From the NCBI RefSeq assembly GCF_945957265.1, contig NZ_CAMFKO010000031.1:1-51384 (forward strand): a DNA stretch of 51,384 nt. Reading direction: 5' to 3'. Below, one piece after another: positions 26,283 to 35,730 of the stretch. The notes under the pieces were generated by a model. The model was not told the origin of the DNA. It saw nothing but the letters and a program-made list of their open reading frames with translations, and searched no databases. Every line of letters starts with the position of its first letter. The stretch's first letter is position 1. A program made the translations under genes and the position numbers. The stretch is from an uncultured Dechloromonas sp. Lineage in GTDB: Bacteria; Pseudomonadota; Gammaproteobacteria; Burkholderiales; Rhodocyclaceae.

Positions 26283-27329
26283 ATGAACACACGCCACACC
26301 CCGCCGGCGCCGGCAGCCAGGCCCGACGTTTGCCAACCGACCGGCTCGGCCGAACTGGCCATGCTCGACGTCTACATGCCGATGATGAAGTCGGCCGCCA
26401 TCCTGTCGGCCGGCAAGCTGGGCCTGTTCGAAGCCCTCGCCGACGGCCCGCTCGCCATCGCCAGCCTGGCCGACAAGCTGCAATCCAGCCTCCGGGGCAC
26501 CGCTGACCTGGCCGACTTCCTGGTCACCATCGGCTACCTGGAAAGGCAGGGCGAGCAATTTGCCAACACCGCCAGCACGCAGCGCTGGTTCACCTCGGCC
26601 GGCCGCGTCGACTACACCCCCGGCCTGCGCTGGACCCTCGAAGCCTGGCCGATGATGGGCGACCTGAGCGCCGCCGTCCGCCGCGGCGGCCCGCAAACCA
26701 CCCTGTGGCAGGCGATGGAGGACAGGCCGCAGCTCGGCGCCACCTTCTCCGCCTACATGGACGCCTTTGCCGGCGACCTCGGTCCCGACCTGCTCGCCCA
26801 CGTGCCCGTTGCGCCCGGACACCGCCGCCTGCTCGACCTCGGCGGCTCACACGGCATGCACTCGATCCGCTTCTGCCAGCGCCACCCGCAACTCGACGCC
26901 CTGATCGTCGACCTGCCCAGCGCGCTGAGCGAAACCGCCACCACCATCGCCCGTCACGACCTCTCCGAACGCATCCACGTCAGCCCCGGCGAACTGCTGG
27001 TGCACGACTGGCACGGGCAGCACGACGTGGTGCTCTACCTCTCGGTCGCCCACAACCACACCGCCGACGAAAACACGCTGGCCATCCGGCAGATTCACGA
27101 GGCGCTCAACCCCGGCGGCCTGCTGGTCATCCACGAATACCTCGCCGACACGCCCGGCAACGCCTTCATGGCGGCCTTCCGGCTGACCCTGCTCTACGAG
27201 ACCGGCACCCAGACCTACCGCCACGAGCAATACCAGACCTGGCTCGAGGATGCCGGTTTCTCGGGCATCAGGCGCATCGACCTCGACCCGCTGGAAAAAG
27301 GCTCGCTGATCCTCGCCCGGAAAGCCTGA
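26283..27329 (+). CDS. SAM-dependent methyltransferase (O-methyltransferase-like)
   Basis: A 348-residue class I methyltransferase. Residues 1-110 form a winged-helix dimerisation domain typical of small-molecule O-methyltransferases (GLFEALADGPLAIASLADKL), followed by the SAM-binding motif LLDLGGSHGMHSI, an acidic strand end (LIVDLP) and the post-motif NPGGLLVIHEY. Substrate unknown; the family includes quinone and polyketide O-methyltransferases. It starts 6 bases after the glutathione peroxidase gene and is probably co-transcribed with it. Confidence 0.88.
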   Translation: MNTRHTPPAPAARPDVCQPTGSAELAMLDVYMPMMKSAAILSAGKLGLFEALADGPLAIASLADKLQSSLRGTADLADFLVTIGYLERQGEQFANTASTQRWFTSAGRVDYTPGLRWTLEAWPMMGDLSAAVRRGGPQTTLWQAMEDRPQLGATFSAYMDAFAGDLGPDLLAHVPVAPGHRRLLDLGGSHGMHSIRFCQRHPQLDALIVDLPSALSETATTIARHDLSERIHVSPGELLVHDWHGQHDVVLYLSVAHNHTADENTLAIRQIHEALNPGGLLVIHEYLADTPGNAFMAAFRLTLLYETGTQTYRHEQYQTWLEDAGFSGIRRIDLDPLEKGSLILARKA

Positions 27330-27413
27330 TCGGCCGGAGCGCCCCCTCGAGCCGCCCGCCCGGGCGCTGATCGGCGCGATGCCGGCAGCGCCCACGGAAA
27401 CTTTTTCCAAGGC

Positions 27414-27440
27414 TTAGCACTCTTAGACAGCGAGTGCTAA
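27414..27440. promoter_or_regulatory. CIRCE operator (HrcA site) upstream of rpoH
   Basis: A second perfect CIRCE: TTAGCACTC, nine bases (TTAGACAGC), GAGTGCTAA. It ends 34 bases before the rpoH ATG, and no other gene lies downstream of it before rpoH. The spacer differs from that of the groESL copy, so it is not a duplicated block. Confidence 0.95.
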
Positions 27441-27443
27441 AAT
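27414..27443 (+). promoter_or_regulatory. Probable rpoH promoter embedded in CIRCE
   Basis: TTAGCA (27414-27419) and TAAAAT (27438-27443) are 18 bases apart. The -35 is the left arm of the CIRCE and the -10 begins in the right arm, so HrcA binding would exclude RNA polymerase. Predicted by eye. Confidence 0.5.
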
Positions 27444-27474
27444 GATCGTGAACCTTGAAGGAGGACTTAACGCT

Positions 27475-28335
<861 letters not shown>

Positions 28336-28355
28336 CGCGCCGACGCCAAAAAACG

Positions 28356-28382
28356 AAAAGGGAGCCGCGGCTCCCTTTTTTT
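28356..28382. terminator. Bidirectional terminator between rpoH and napB
   Basis: GGGAGCC / GGCTCCC stem extended by A-T pairs, with T7 on the plus strand and an A-rich flank giving T on the minus strand. Serves both convergent genes. Confidence 0.88.
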
Positions 28383-28393
28383 ACGTCGCTCGA

Positions 28394-28885
28394 TCAGTTC
28401 TTTTTCTTGGCCGCCTTGCCCTTGCCTTCGGCGAGGTTGCCCTTGAAGTCGTTGTCGACCAGCGGCGGTGCATCGACCTGCGGCACGTGGCACTGGACGC
28501 AGTTGTGGCGGGCGGCCGAGGCTTCCGGCAAGACCTTGCCTTCACGGTCGCGGAAGTGGCTGTCGCCGATCTTCGGCGCTTTCTTCTTCTGGTAATTGGC
28601 CGCGCCGTGGCAGGTCATGCACTGGTTTTCCTCGAGCGTGATCTCGTCGAAGTTTTCCACCGCATGGGGGATGACCGGCGGTTGCTCCTTGAAGGTTCGC
28701 GCCACCTTCTCCTGCCCGCCCGGCTTGCCGCCCAGGTACTTTTTGGCCTCGGGGGCCTGGTCGACGGCGGCGACATCGCTGCCGCGCATCGGCTTCGGCG
28801 CCTCCTGGGCGAAGGCCGGCGAGGCGAACGCCCAGCAGGCGACGGACGCCAGAACGGCACAGGACAGCTTCAGGGTGTGTTTCAT
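28394..28885 (-). CDS. napB: Periplasmic nitrate reductase small subunit NapB (dihaem cytochrome c)
   Basis: A 163-residue protein with a Sec signal peptide (cut after AFA) and two c-haem motifs, CMTCH (89-93) and CVQCH (129-133). Conserved His in IPHAVE provides an axial ligand. NapB passes electrons to NapA. The tail is unusually lysine-rich (GKGKAAKKKN). Last gene of napDAGHB, 30 bases after napH. Confidence 0.96.
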   Translation of the reverse strand: MKHTLKLSCAVLASVACWAFASPAFAQEAPKPMRGSDVAAVDQAPEAKKYLGGKPGGQEKVARTFKEQPPVIPHAVENFDEITLEENQCMTCHGAANYQKKKAPKIGDSHFRDREGKVLPEASAARHNCVQCHVPQVDAPPLVDNDFKGNLAEGKGKAAKKKN

Positions 28886-28915
28886 GATGGGCGCTCCTCC
28901 TCTAAGACTCGATCA

Positions 28916-29821
28916 TCACTTGGCTCCGGGCTGCACCCCGATGGTGGCAGTTGAAGCCGGGTTATTGCTGCGTAGTCCGAAGTGGAATACATCCTTCGAA
29001 CAGACATCGATGCAACGTCCGCAATTGGTGCAGTTGGCGGCCAGGATCATCGGCCCGACGCCCTTGCCCTCCCCCTTGAGGGCGGGACGGATGACCTGCG
29101 GTTCCGGGCAGACTTCGAAGCAGTCCATGCAGTCGTTGCAGGCGCTGCGCCGGCTGGCCGAAATCCGCACCGGGCTCCACTTGCCGAGCAGGCCGTAGAA
29201 GGCGCCCACCGGGCAAAGCCGGCCGCACCAGCCGCGTGTCATCACGAACAGGTCGAACAGGAAAATGGCGAGGACGATCATCCAGGCGCTGCCGAGCCCG
29301 AAGATCAGGCCGCGATGCAGCATCGACACCGGATTGACCAGCTCCCACACCACCACGCCGGTCAGCGCCGAAGCGACCAGGGTCATGCCGAGAATCCAGT
29401 AGCGCGTCTTGGCCGACAGGCTGCTCGCCCCCTTGATGCCGAGCCGGTCGCGCAGCCAGCCGGCGGTGTCGGTGACCATGTTGATCGGGCACACCCAGCT
29501 GCAATAGACGCGGCCGCCGACCAGGAAATAGAAGGCAACGGCGATGGCGACGCCGATCAGGCCCAGCTTTTCCGGCACATGGCCGGCCATCAGCGACTGC
29601 AGCGCGACATAGGGATCGGTCAGCGGCAGCACGTTCAGGGTATGGCTGTAATTGAGGTTGCCCTTGACGATCCAGATCCCGGCCAGGGGCCCGATCATGA
29701 ACAGCGCGAGGATAGAAAGCTGCGACAGGCGGCGCAGGATCAGCCACTTGTGGGCGCCCAGCCAGCCTTTTTCCTCGACCGCCTCGGCGCCGATGCGCTT
29801 CTTGTGGGAAACCTGGCTCAT
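28916..29821 (-). CDS. napH: Quinol dehydrogenase membrane subunit NapH
   Basis: A 301-residue inner-membrane iron-sulfur protein with four helices, two CxxxCP motifs on the cytoplasmic face (CSWVCP, CGRLCP) and two C-terminal 4Fe-4S motifs ([23 protein letters not shown]). With NapG it oxidises quinol and feeds the periplasmic reductase. The ATG at 29821 overlaps the napG stop by four bases. Confidence 0.96.
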   Translation of the reverse strand: MSQVSHKKRIGAEAVEEKGWLGAHKWLILRRLSQLSILALFMIGPLAGIWIVKGNLNYSHTLNVLPLTDPYVALQSLMAGHVPEKLGLIGVAIAVAFYFLVGGRVYCSWVCPINMVTDTAGWLRDRLGIKGASSLSAKTRYWILGMTLVASALTGVVVWELVNPVSMLHRGLIFGLGSAWMIVLAIFLFDLFVMTRGWCGRLCPVGAFYGLLGKWSPVRISASRRSACNDCMDCFEVCPEPQVIRPALKGEGKGVGPMILAANCTNCGRCIDVCSKDVFHFGLRSNNPASTATIGVQPGAK

Positions 29822-30690
29822 GGCTTGCCCCCCAGGCCGGGCGGCAGGCTGGGAATGCTCACCGCCTCCTGGCCCGACATGCCACGCATGGCTTCGGTCT
29901 GGCCCGATGCGGGATCGTAGTGGCCGGGCAGGCGCGCGCCTTCCGGCAGGCGGTCGGGCAGGTCGACCATCTTCGATTCGTCGATCAGCGAATGGCCGGC
30001 CTTCTTCTGCTCCTCCCAGCCCAGCCGGTAGTGCTTGCCAAGTTCGCCCTTGGCCAGCTTGGCCGGCAGCACGCGGATGGCGGCCTCTTCCAGCACGCAG
30101 GATTTCTCGCATTTGCCGCAGCCGGTGCAATGCTCGGAGTGCACGGTGGGCAGGAACATGGCATGCCGGCCGGTGCGCGTATTCGGCTGCATGTCGAGCG
30201 TGATCGCCTTGTCGATGACCGGGCACACGCGGTAACAGACGTCGCAGCGCAGGCCGAGGAAGTTGAGGCAGGTTTCGTGGTCGATCAGCACCGCGAGGCC
30301 CATTTTCGCCTTGTTGATGTCGGTCAGCCCATGGTCCAGCGCCTGGGTCGGGCAAGCCTTGACGCAGGGAATGTCCTCGCACATCTCGCACGGGATGTTG
30401 CGCGCGGTGAAATACGGCGTGCCGGTCGCCACCGGGGCTTCCGGCCTGGCCAGTTCGAGGGTGTTGTACGGGCAGTCGCGCACGCACAGGCCGCAACGGA
30501 TGCAGGCGCCGAGGAAATCGGCCTCCGGCAAGGCGCCGGGCGGGCGCAGGGCGAGGGCGGGCAGCGCCTTCGATTGCTTGGCATAGAGGCCGAGCCCCAG
30601 CCCGAGCATGCCGACGCCGCACACCATCTTGGCGGAGTCGAACAGGAACTGGCGGCGTGCCGCCTTATTTTTTGGGGGTGTTGCTGTCAT
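29818..30690 (-). CDS. napG: Periplasmic ferredoxin-type protein NapG
   Basis: A 290-residue exported protein with a twin-arginine-type N-terminus ([17 protein letters not shown]) and four 4Fe-4S motifs: [35 protein letters not shown] and [11 protein letters not shown]. It acts with NapH as quinol dehydrogenase. It follows napA after 87 bases that contain a stable hairpin. Confidence 0.96.
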   Translation of the reverse strand: MTATPPKNKAARRQFLFDSAKMVCGVGMLGLGLGLYAKQSKALPALALRPPGALPEADFLGACIRCGLCVRDCPYNTLELARPEAPVATGTPYFTARNIPCEMCEDIPCVKACPTQALDHGLTDINKAKMGLAVLIDHETCLNFLGLRCDVCYRVCPVIDKAITLDMQPNTRTGRHAMFLPTVHSEHCTGCGKCEKSCVLEEAAIRVLPAKLAKGELGKHYRLGWEEQKKAGHSLIDESKMVDLPDRLPEGARLPGHYDPASGQTEAMRGMSGQEAVSIPSLPPGLGGKP

Positions 30691-30719
30691 CTCTCATCTA
30701 CTCTGCAGTTCAGCCAGCG

Positions 30720-30745
30720 CCGGATGGGCCCCTTTTCCCATCCGG
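30720..30745. other. Hairpin between napA and napG
   Basis: A perfect 9-bp stem, CCGGATGGG / CCCATCCGG, with an 8-base loop in the 87-base napA-napG gap. There is no T-tract on the minus strand, so it is more likely an mRNA-stabilising or processing element than a terminator. Confidence 0.55.
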
Positions 30746-30777
30746 TACCGGCACTCCCTGATTGCCTTGTTGTTCCT

Positions 30778-33327
30778 TTACGCCTTCACCACCTTGCAGG
30801 CGCACTTCTTGTAGTCCGTCTCTTTCGAGATCGGACAGGTCGCATCCAGCGTCAGCTTGTTGACCAGGCGATGCTCGTCGAAGAAGGGAGCGAACACCAG
30901 CCCGACCGGCGGCTTGTTGCGCCCCTTGGTTTCGACGCGCAGCTGGACTTCGCCGCGGCGGGTGGCCAGCTTGACCACGTCGTTGCGGGCCAGGCCGCGC
31001 TTCTTGGCATCTTCCGGATGCATGTAGAGCACCGCGTCCGGCATCGCCTTGTAGAGTTCCGGCACGCGGCGGGTCATCGAGCCGGTGTGCCAGTGTTCCA
31101 GCACGCGCCCGGTGCACAGCCACAGATCGTAGTCGGCATCCGGCATTTCGGCGGCCGGCTGGTAGGGCAGCGCGAAGGCGATGGCCTTGCCGTCGGGATA
31201 GCCGTAGAAACGCACGCCCTCGCCCTTCGGCACGTAGGTGTCGTAACCCTCGCGGAAGCGCCACAGCGTTTCCTTGCCATCCACCACCGGCCAGCGCAGG
31301 CCGCGTGCCTTGTGATAGACGTCGAACAGCGCCAGGTCGTGCGCCTTGCCGCGACCGAAGCTGGCATATTCCTCGAACAGGCCTTTCTGCACGTAGAAGC
31401 CGAAGGCCTGCGACTCGTCGTTCATGTAGTCCTTGATGCCGTGGGCGTTGACCTTGGCCACCTCGTCCAGGCCGAACCTGTTGACCTGGCCGTTGGCGTA
31501 GAGCACGTCGTACAGGGTCTTGCCCTTGTATTCCGGATTCTTGTCGAGCAGCTCGGCCGGCCACACTTCCTCGATCCTGAAGCGCTTCGAGAACTCCATG
31601 TACTGCCACAGGTCGGACCTGCCCTCGCCCGGCGCCTTGACCTGCTGGCGCCACATCTGGCCGCGCCGCTCGGCGTTGCCGTACATGCCTTCCTTTTCCA
31701 TCCACATGGCACAGGGCAGGATCAGGTCGGCCGACATCGCCGACACCGTCGGATAGACATCGGAAACGACGACGAAGGCCTTGGGATTGCGCCAGCCCGG
31801 GTAGATTTCTTCATTGACGTTCGGCCCGGCCTGCATGTTGTTGGTCGTCGACGTCCAGTAGAAGCCGAGCTTGCCGTCCTTCAGGGCGCGGCTCTGGGCG
31901 ACGGCGTGCAGGCCGATCCAGTCGGGAATGGTGCCGGCCGGGAGTTTCCACAGCTTCTCCGACAGCTCGCGGTGCTTGGGATTCATCACCACCATGTCGG
32001 CCGGCAGGCGGTGGGCGAAGGTGCCCACCTCGCGCGCCGTACCGCAGGCCGAGGGCTGGCCGGTCAGCGAGAACGGTCCGTTGCCCGGCTCGGAAATCTT
32101 GCCGACCAGCAGATGCACGTTGTAGATCATGTTGTTCACCCAGGTGCCCCGGGTGTGCTGGTTGAAGCCCATGGTCCAGTAGGAAACGACCTTGATCTTC
32201 GGGTCGGCGTAGGCCTTGGCCAGCGCTTCGAGGTTTTCCTTCGGCACGCCGGAAATCTCGTGCGCCTTGTCCAGCGTGTATTCGGAAACGAAGGCGGCGA
32301 ACTCGTCGAAAGTCATCGGCGTCGAGTTGTTCGGGTTGCCCTTGGGCTTGCCGTCCTCCCCAGGGTAGCCGTTGTTCATCGCCACCTTTTCCAGCGGGTG
32401 GTTCGGACGCAGGCCGTAGCCGATGTCAGTCACGCCCTTGGCGAACTTGACGTGCCTGGCGACGAACTCCTTGTTCACCGCACCGGTGGTGATGATGTGG
32501 TTGCAGATGTAGTTGAGGATGGCCAGGTCGGACTGCGGCTTGAAGATCAGCGTGTTGTCGGCCAGCTCGCAGGAGCGGTGGCTGAACGTGGACAGCACGT
32601 GCACCTTGACGTTCTTGGCGCTCAGCCGGCGGTCGGTGATGCGCGACCACAGGATCGGGTGCATCTCGGCCATGTTCGAGCCCCACAGCGCGAAGACGTC
32701 GGCATGCTCGGCGTCGTCGTAGCAGCCCATCGGCTCGTCGATGCCGAAGGTGCGCATGAAGCCGGCCACCGCCGAAGCCATGCAGTGACGGGCATTGGGG
32801 TCGATGTTGTTGGAGCGGAAACCGGCCTTGAACAGCTTGGCGGCGGCATAGCCTTCCCACACCGTCCACTGCCCCGAGCCGAACATGGCGATATTGCGCG
32901 GCCCGCCTTCCTTGAGCGCGGCCTTGCACTTCTCTTCCATGATGTCGAAGGCCTGCTTCCAGGAAATCGGCTTGAAGTCGCCGTTCTTGTCGAACTTGCC
33001 GTCCTTCATGCGCAGCATCGGCGTCTGCAGGCGGTCCTTGCCGTACATGATCTTGGACAGGAAATAACCCTTGATGCAGTTCAGGCCGCGATTCACCGGC
33101 GCATCGGGATCGCCCTGGGTGGCTACGACCCGGCCGTCCTTGACCCCGACCAGCACGCCGCAACCGGTACCGCAGTAACGGCAGACCCCCTTGTCCCAGC
33201 GCACCCCGTCGCCGCCCTTCTGCTGGGCCGCAGCCAGGCCGGGAACGGTAATGCCGGCGGTCGCGGCAGCCGCCGCCACCGCGTTGCTCTTGATGAAATC
33301 ACGCCGGGTCAGTTTCACTTGCATCAT
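30778..33327 (-). CDS. napA: Periplasmic nitrate reductase catalytic subunit NapA
   Basis: An 849-residue Mo-bisMGD enzyme. Twin-arginine signal [14 protein letters not shown] (7-20), 4Fe-4S cluster Cys49, 52, 56 and 84 (CRYCGTGCG...), and molybdenum-ligand Cys182 in [13 protein letters not shown]. It reduces nitrate to nitrite in the periplasm. Start ATG 33327 or the next ATG (33324), both behind AGGAGG; the napD stop is one base upstream. The open frame further upstream is napD read in another frame. Confidence 0.98.
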   Translation of the reverse strand: MMQVKLTRRDFIKSNAVAAAAATAGITVPGLAAAQQKGGDGVRWDKGVCRYCGTGCGVLVGVKDGRVVATQGDPDAPVNRGLNCIKGYFLSKIMYGKDRLQTPMLRMKDGKFDKNGDFKPISWKQAFDIMEEKCKAALKEGGPRNIAMFGSGQWTVWEGYAAAKLFKAGFRSNNIDPNARHCMASAVAGFMRTFGIDEPMGCYDDAEHADVFALWGSNMAEMHPILWSRITDRRLSAKNVKVHVLSTFSHRSCELADNTLIFKPQSDLAILNYICNHIITTGAVNKEFVARHVKFAKGVTDIGYGLRPNHPLEKVAMNNGYPGEDGKPKGNPNNSTPMTFDEFAAFVSEYTLDKAHEISGVPKENLEALAKAYADPKIKVVSYWTMGFNQHTRGTWVNNMIYNVHLLVGKISEPGNGPFSLTGQPSACGTAREVGTFAHRLPADMVVMNPKHRELSEKLWKLPAGTIPDWIGLHAVAQSRALKDGKLGFYWTSTTNNMQAGPNVNEEIYPGWRNPKAFVVVSDVYPTVSAMSADLILPCAMWMEKEGMYGNAERRGQMWRQQVKAPGEGRSDLWQYMEFSKRFRIEEVWPAELLDKNPEYKGKTLYDVLYANGQVNRFGLDEVAKVNAHGIKDYMNDESQAFGFYVQKGLFEEYASFGRGKAHDLALFDVYHKARGLRWPVVDGKETLWRFREGYDTYVPKGEGVRFYGYPDGKAIAFALPYQPAAEMPDADYDLWLCTGRVLEHWHTGSMTRRVPELYKAMPDAVLYMHPEDAKKRGLARNDVVKLATRRGEVQLRVETKGRNKPPVGLVFAPFFDEHRLVNKLTLDATCPISKETDYKKCACKVVKA

Positions 33328-33328
33328 C

Positions 33329-33601
33329 TCAGGCCTCCTCGTCTGGATCGGATTCGTACTGGTGGTACACCAGCGAGGCCGAGAGCACGCCCGGCATCCG
33401 GTGTATCGCTTCAAATGTGGTGACCGTGGCGCCTTCCGATGCGCTTTCGATGGAGACGATGATGCGCCCATCCTCATTGACGACATGAACTTCCACACCC
33501 TCGAGCAGCCGCAAGCCTGCGGCCACCTGCGCGGCGTCATCCGGCAAGGCGCCGATGATGACGCTGGAAATATTGACCCCTTGGGAGACTTTCATGTCCA
33601 T
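33329..33601 (-). CDS. napD: NapA-specific chaperone NapD
   Basis: A 90-residue Nap[11 protein letters not shown] strand, [19 protein letters not shown] and a conserved [15 protein letters not shown]. It binds the NapA twin-arginine signal and holds the protein back until the cofactor is inserted. First gene of the operon. The start could also be the second Met, two codons downstream (33595). Confidence 0.95.
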   Translation of the reverse strand: MDMKVSQGVNISSVIIGALPDDAAQVAAGLRLLEGVEVHVVNEDGRIIVSIESASEGATVTTFEAIHRMPGVLSASLVYHQYESDPDEEA

Positions 33602-33711
33602 GCTACGCCCAGTCAGTTTGATGTCAGCTCGCGCAGGCTACGCTCATCAGGACATGCTTCTTTAGCGCAGATCAAATCCGACGAAATACCCCTGCAACTT
33701 CTAATGAAATG

Positions 33712-33725
33712 TTGACGGGGATCAA
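33712..33725. promoter_or_regulatory. FNR/ANR-type box upstream of napD
   Basis: TTGAT-CCCC-GTCAA on the minus strand matches the FNR consensus TTGAT-N4-ATCAA at 9 of 10 positions. It overlaps the tatD stop codon. A weak -10 (TATTTC) lies 23 bases downstream, the spacing expected for a class II activated promoter, giving a leader of about 75 bases before napD. Confidence 0.65.
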
Positions 33726-34480
33726 ATACCGGGCAAAACGCGCCGCGCGTTCGCCGTGGTCGCCGCAACGACGGCAGCGCGGGTCATGCCGCGCAAACCG
33801 GCCAGCACGTCGGCGATGGCCGGCAATTCGGCCGGCTCGTTGCGGCCGCCGTTCAGCCAGGCGGGCGGGATATCCGGGGCATCGGTTTCGAGGACGATGG
33901 ATTCCAGCGGCAGCTCGGCGGCCAGCGCCCGGATGCGGGTCGAGCCGCTGAAGGTCATGGCGCCGCCAAAGCCGAGGGCGAAGCCGAGTTCGATGAAAAT
34001 GTCGGCCTGCTGACGGCTGCCGTTGAAGGCATGGGCAATGCCGCCGCGCACCCGGAAGCGGCGCAGCTGCTTGAGTATCGGATCAACGGCCCGCCGCACA
34101 TGGAGCAGGACCGGCAAATCGAAGTCGCGGGCCAGTTTCAGCTGTTCGACAAAGAAAAATTCCTGGCGTTGGGGATCGAGGCCGCTGACGTAATGATCGA
34201 GGCCGATCTCGCCGACCGCGACCGGGCTTTCTGCCGCCAGCCACTGGCGCAGCGTGGCCAGATCGCCTGGCACCGCCTGCATCACGTAAAGGGGGTGGAT
34301 GCCGTAGGCCGCCGCGCAACCGGCGTATTGCGCCACCGTCTGCTGCGTCTTCGCGAACCCGGCGACGGCCACCGCCGGCACGACCAGCGTCGATACGCCG
34401 GCCGCCAGCGCCGCCGCATGCACCTCGCGTCGGTCGCCGTCGAATTCGGCCGCGTCGAGGTGGCAGTGGGTGTCGATCAT
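33722..34480 (-). CDS. tatD: TatD-family metal-dependent hydrolase
   Basis: A 252-residue TIM-barrel DNase/hydrolase. The metal site is visible: DTHCHLD at the N-terminus, GEIGLDHY, LLHVR (usually HxR), HAFNG and ETDAPDI. Its stop lies in the nap FNR-type box. The ATG shares one base with the dadA stop (TGATG), so translation is coupled. Confidence 0.93.
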   Translation of the reverse strand: MIDTHCHLDAAEFDGDRREVHAAALAAGVSTLVVPAVAVAGFAKTQQTVAQYAGCAAAYGIHPLYVMQAVPGDLATLRQWLAAESPVAVGEIGLDHYVSGLDPQRQEFFFVEQLKLARDFDLPVLLHVRRAVDPILKQLRRFRVRGGIAHAFNGSRQQADIFIELGFALGFGGAMTFSGSTRIRALAAELPLESIVLETDAPDIPPAWLNGGRNEPAELPAIADVLAGLRGMTRAAVVAATTANARRVLPGI

Positions 34481-35730
34481 CAGCGCAGGAAGGGGAAGTC
34501 GGGGTCGGGCAGCGTGCCGCTCATCATCTCGGCCAGCGCCGCCCCCGAGCCGCAGGCCATCGTCCAGCCCAGCGTGCCGTGGCCGGTATTGAGCCACAGG
34601 TTGCCGAAACGGGTGCGGCCGATCAGCGGCACGTTCGACGGCGTTGCCGGGCGCAGGCCGCACCAGAACGCCGGTTCGCCGACGGTCTGCAGGCGCGGGA
34701 ACAACTGCCGCGTGCGGTCGATCAAGGCCTGGCAGCGCACCGGATTGAGCTCGAGGTTGTAACCGTTGAATTCGGCCGTACCGGCCACCCGCAAGCGATT
34801 GCCCAGCCGCGAGAAGACCAGCTTGCGCTCGTCGTCGGTCACGCTGACCGTCGGCGCATGGCTGTCTTCGGCCAGCGCCAGCGTCGCCGAATAGCCCTTG
34901 GCCGGATAGACCGGCACTGGCAGGCCGATCGGGCGCAACAGGAGCGGCGAATAACTGCCCAGCGCCACCACGTAGGCATCGGCCGTCAGCAACTCCGGCG
35001 CCTTGCCGTTGTGCACCACCACGCCGGCCACCTTGCCGGCGCGGGTGGCAATCCGCTCGATCGTCGTGTCCATGTGGAACGCGACCCCCGCCGCTTGGGC
35101 ATGCCCGGCCAGGGCTCGGGTAAAGCGATGGGCATCGCCCGATTCGTCCGAGCGCGTGTAGTCGCCGCCGACGAGCAAATGGCCGGCATCGGCGAGCGCC
35201 GGCTCCAGCTGCAGGCAACGCGCGACATCGACCGTGTCGCGGTCGAGCCCCAGCTGGCGCATCAGCCGGGAAGCTTCGGCCGCCTGGGCGAAATCCCGGC
35301 GGTCGGTATAAACGTGAAGGATGCCGCGCTCGAGGTGGTCGTACTGCAGGTCGAGCTCGGCGCGCAGGGCCTGCAGGCAGCGCCGGCTGTACAGCGCGAG
35401 GCTGACGATGGCGGCGATGTTCTGCTGCGTCCGGCCGGGCAGGCATTCGACGAGAAAACGCAGGCCCCAGGCGAGCTGCGCCGGATCGGCACGCCACCGC
35501 CACAGCAAGGGAGCGTCCTCGCGACCCAGCCATTTCAGGACGCGCGGCAGGACGTGCGGATTGGCCCACGGTTCGGCATGGGAAACGGAAATCTGGCCGC
35601 CGTTGGCAAAGCTGGTTTCGTTGCCGGCCACCGGCTGACGGTCGACGACCGTCACCTGGTGCCCTGCCCGGGCGAGGTACCACGCACTCGTTGTGCCGAC
35701 GACGCCGGCGCCCAGCACGAGTATCCTCAA
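34480..35730 (-). CDS. dadA: D-amino acid dehydrogenase DadA
   Basis: A 416-residue FAD oxidoreductase of the DAO family. The FAD motif is at the start (VLGAGVVGTTSAWYLARAGH); NETSFANGGQISVSHAEPWANP and the C-terminal NTGHGTLGWTMACGSG are specific to DadA. It deaminates D-amino acids such as D-alanine at the inner membrane and passes electrons to the respiratory chain. The start overlaps the spoT stop by four bases. Confidence 0.95.
   Translation of the reverse strand: MRILVLGAGVVGTTSAWYLARAGHQVTVVDRQPVAGNETSFANGGQISVSHAEPWANPHVLPRVLKWLGREDAPLLWRWRADPAQLAWGLRFLVECLPGRTQQNIAAIVSLALYSRRCLQALRAELDLQYDHLERGILHVYTDRRDFAQAAEASRLMRQLGLDRDTVDVARCLQLEPALADAGHLLVGGDYTRSDESGDAHRFTRALAGHAQAAGVAFHMDTTIERIATRAGKVAGVVVHNGKAPELLTADAYVVALGSYSPLLLRPIGLPVPVYPAKGYSATLALAEDSHAPTVSVTDDERKLVFSRLGNRLRVAGTAEFNGYNLELNPVRCQALIDRTRQLFPRLQTVGEPAFWCGLRPATPSNVPLIGRTRFGNLWLNTGHGTLGWTMACGSGAALAEMMSGTLPDPDFPFLR

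Noticed and set aside
27442..27474. Upstream ATG of rpoH
   Set aside because: It lies in the promoter -10/CIRCE; the ATG at 27475 has a strong ribosome-binding site.
29920..33423. Very long plus-strand open frame opposite napA/napG
   Set aside because: It mirrors clear nap genes in high-GC DNA and its translation has no recognisable domain; the nap frames carry all expected motifs.
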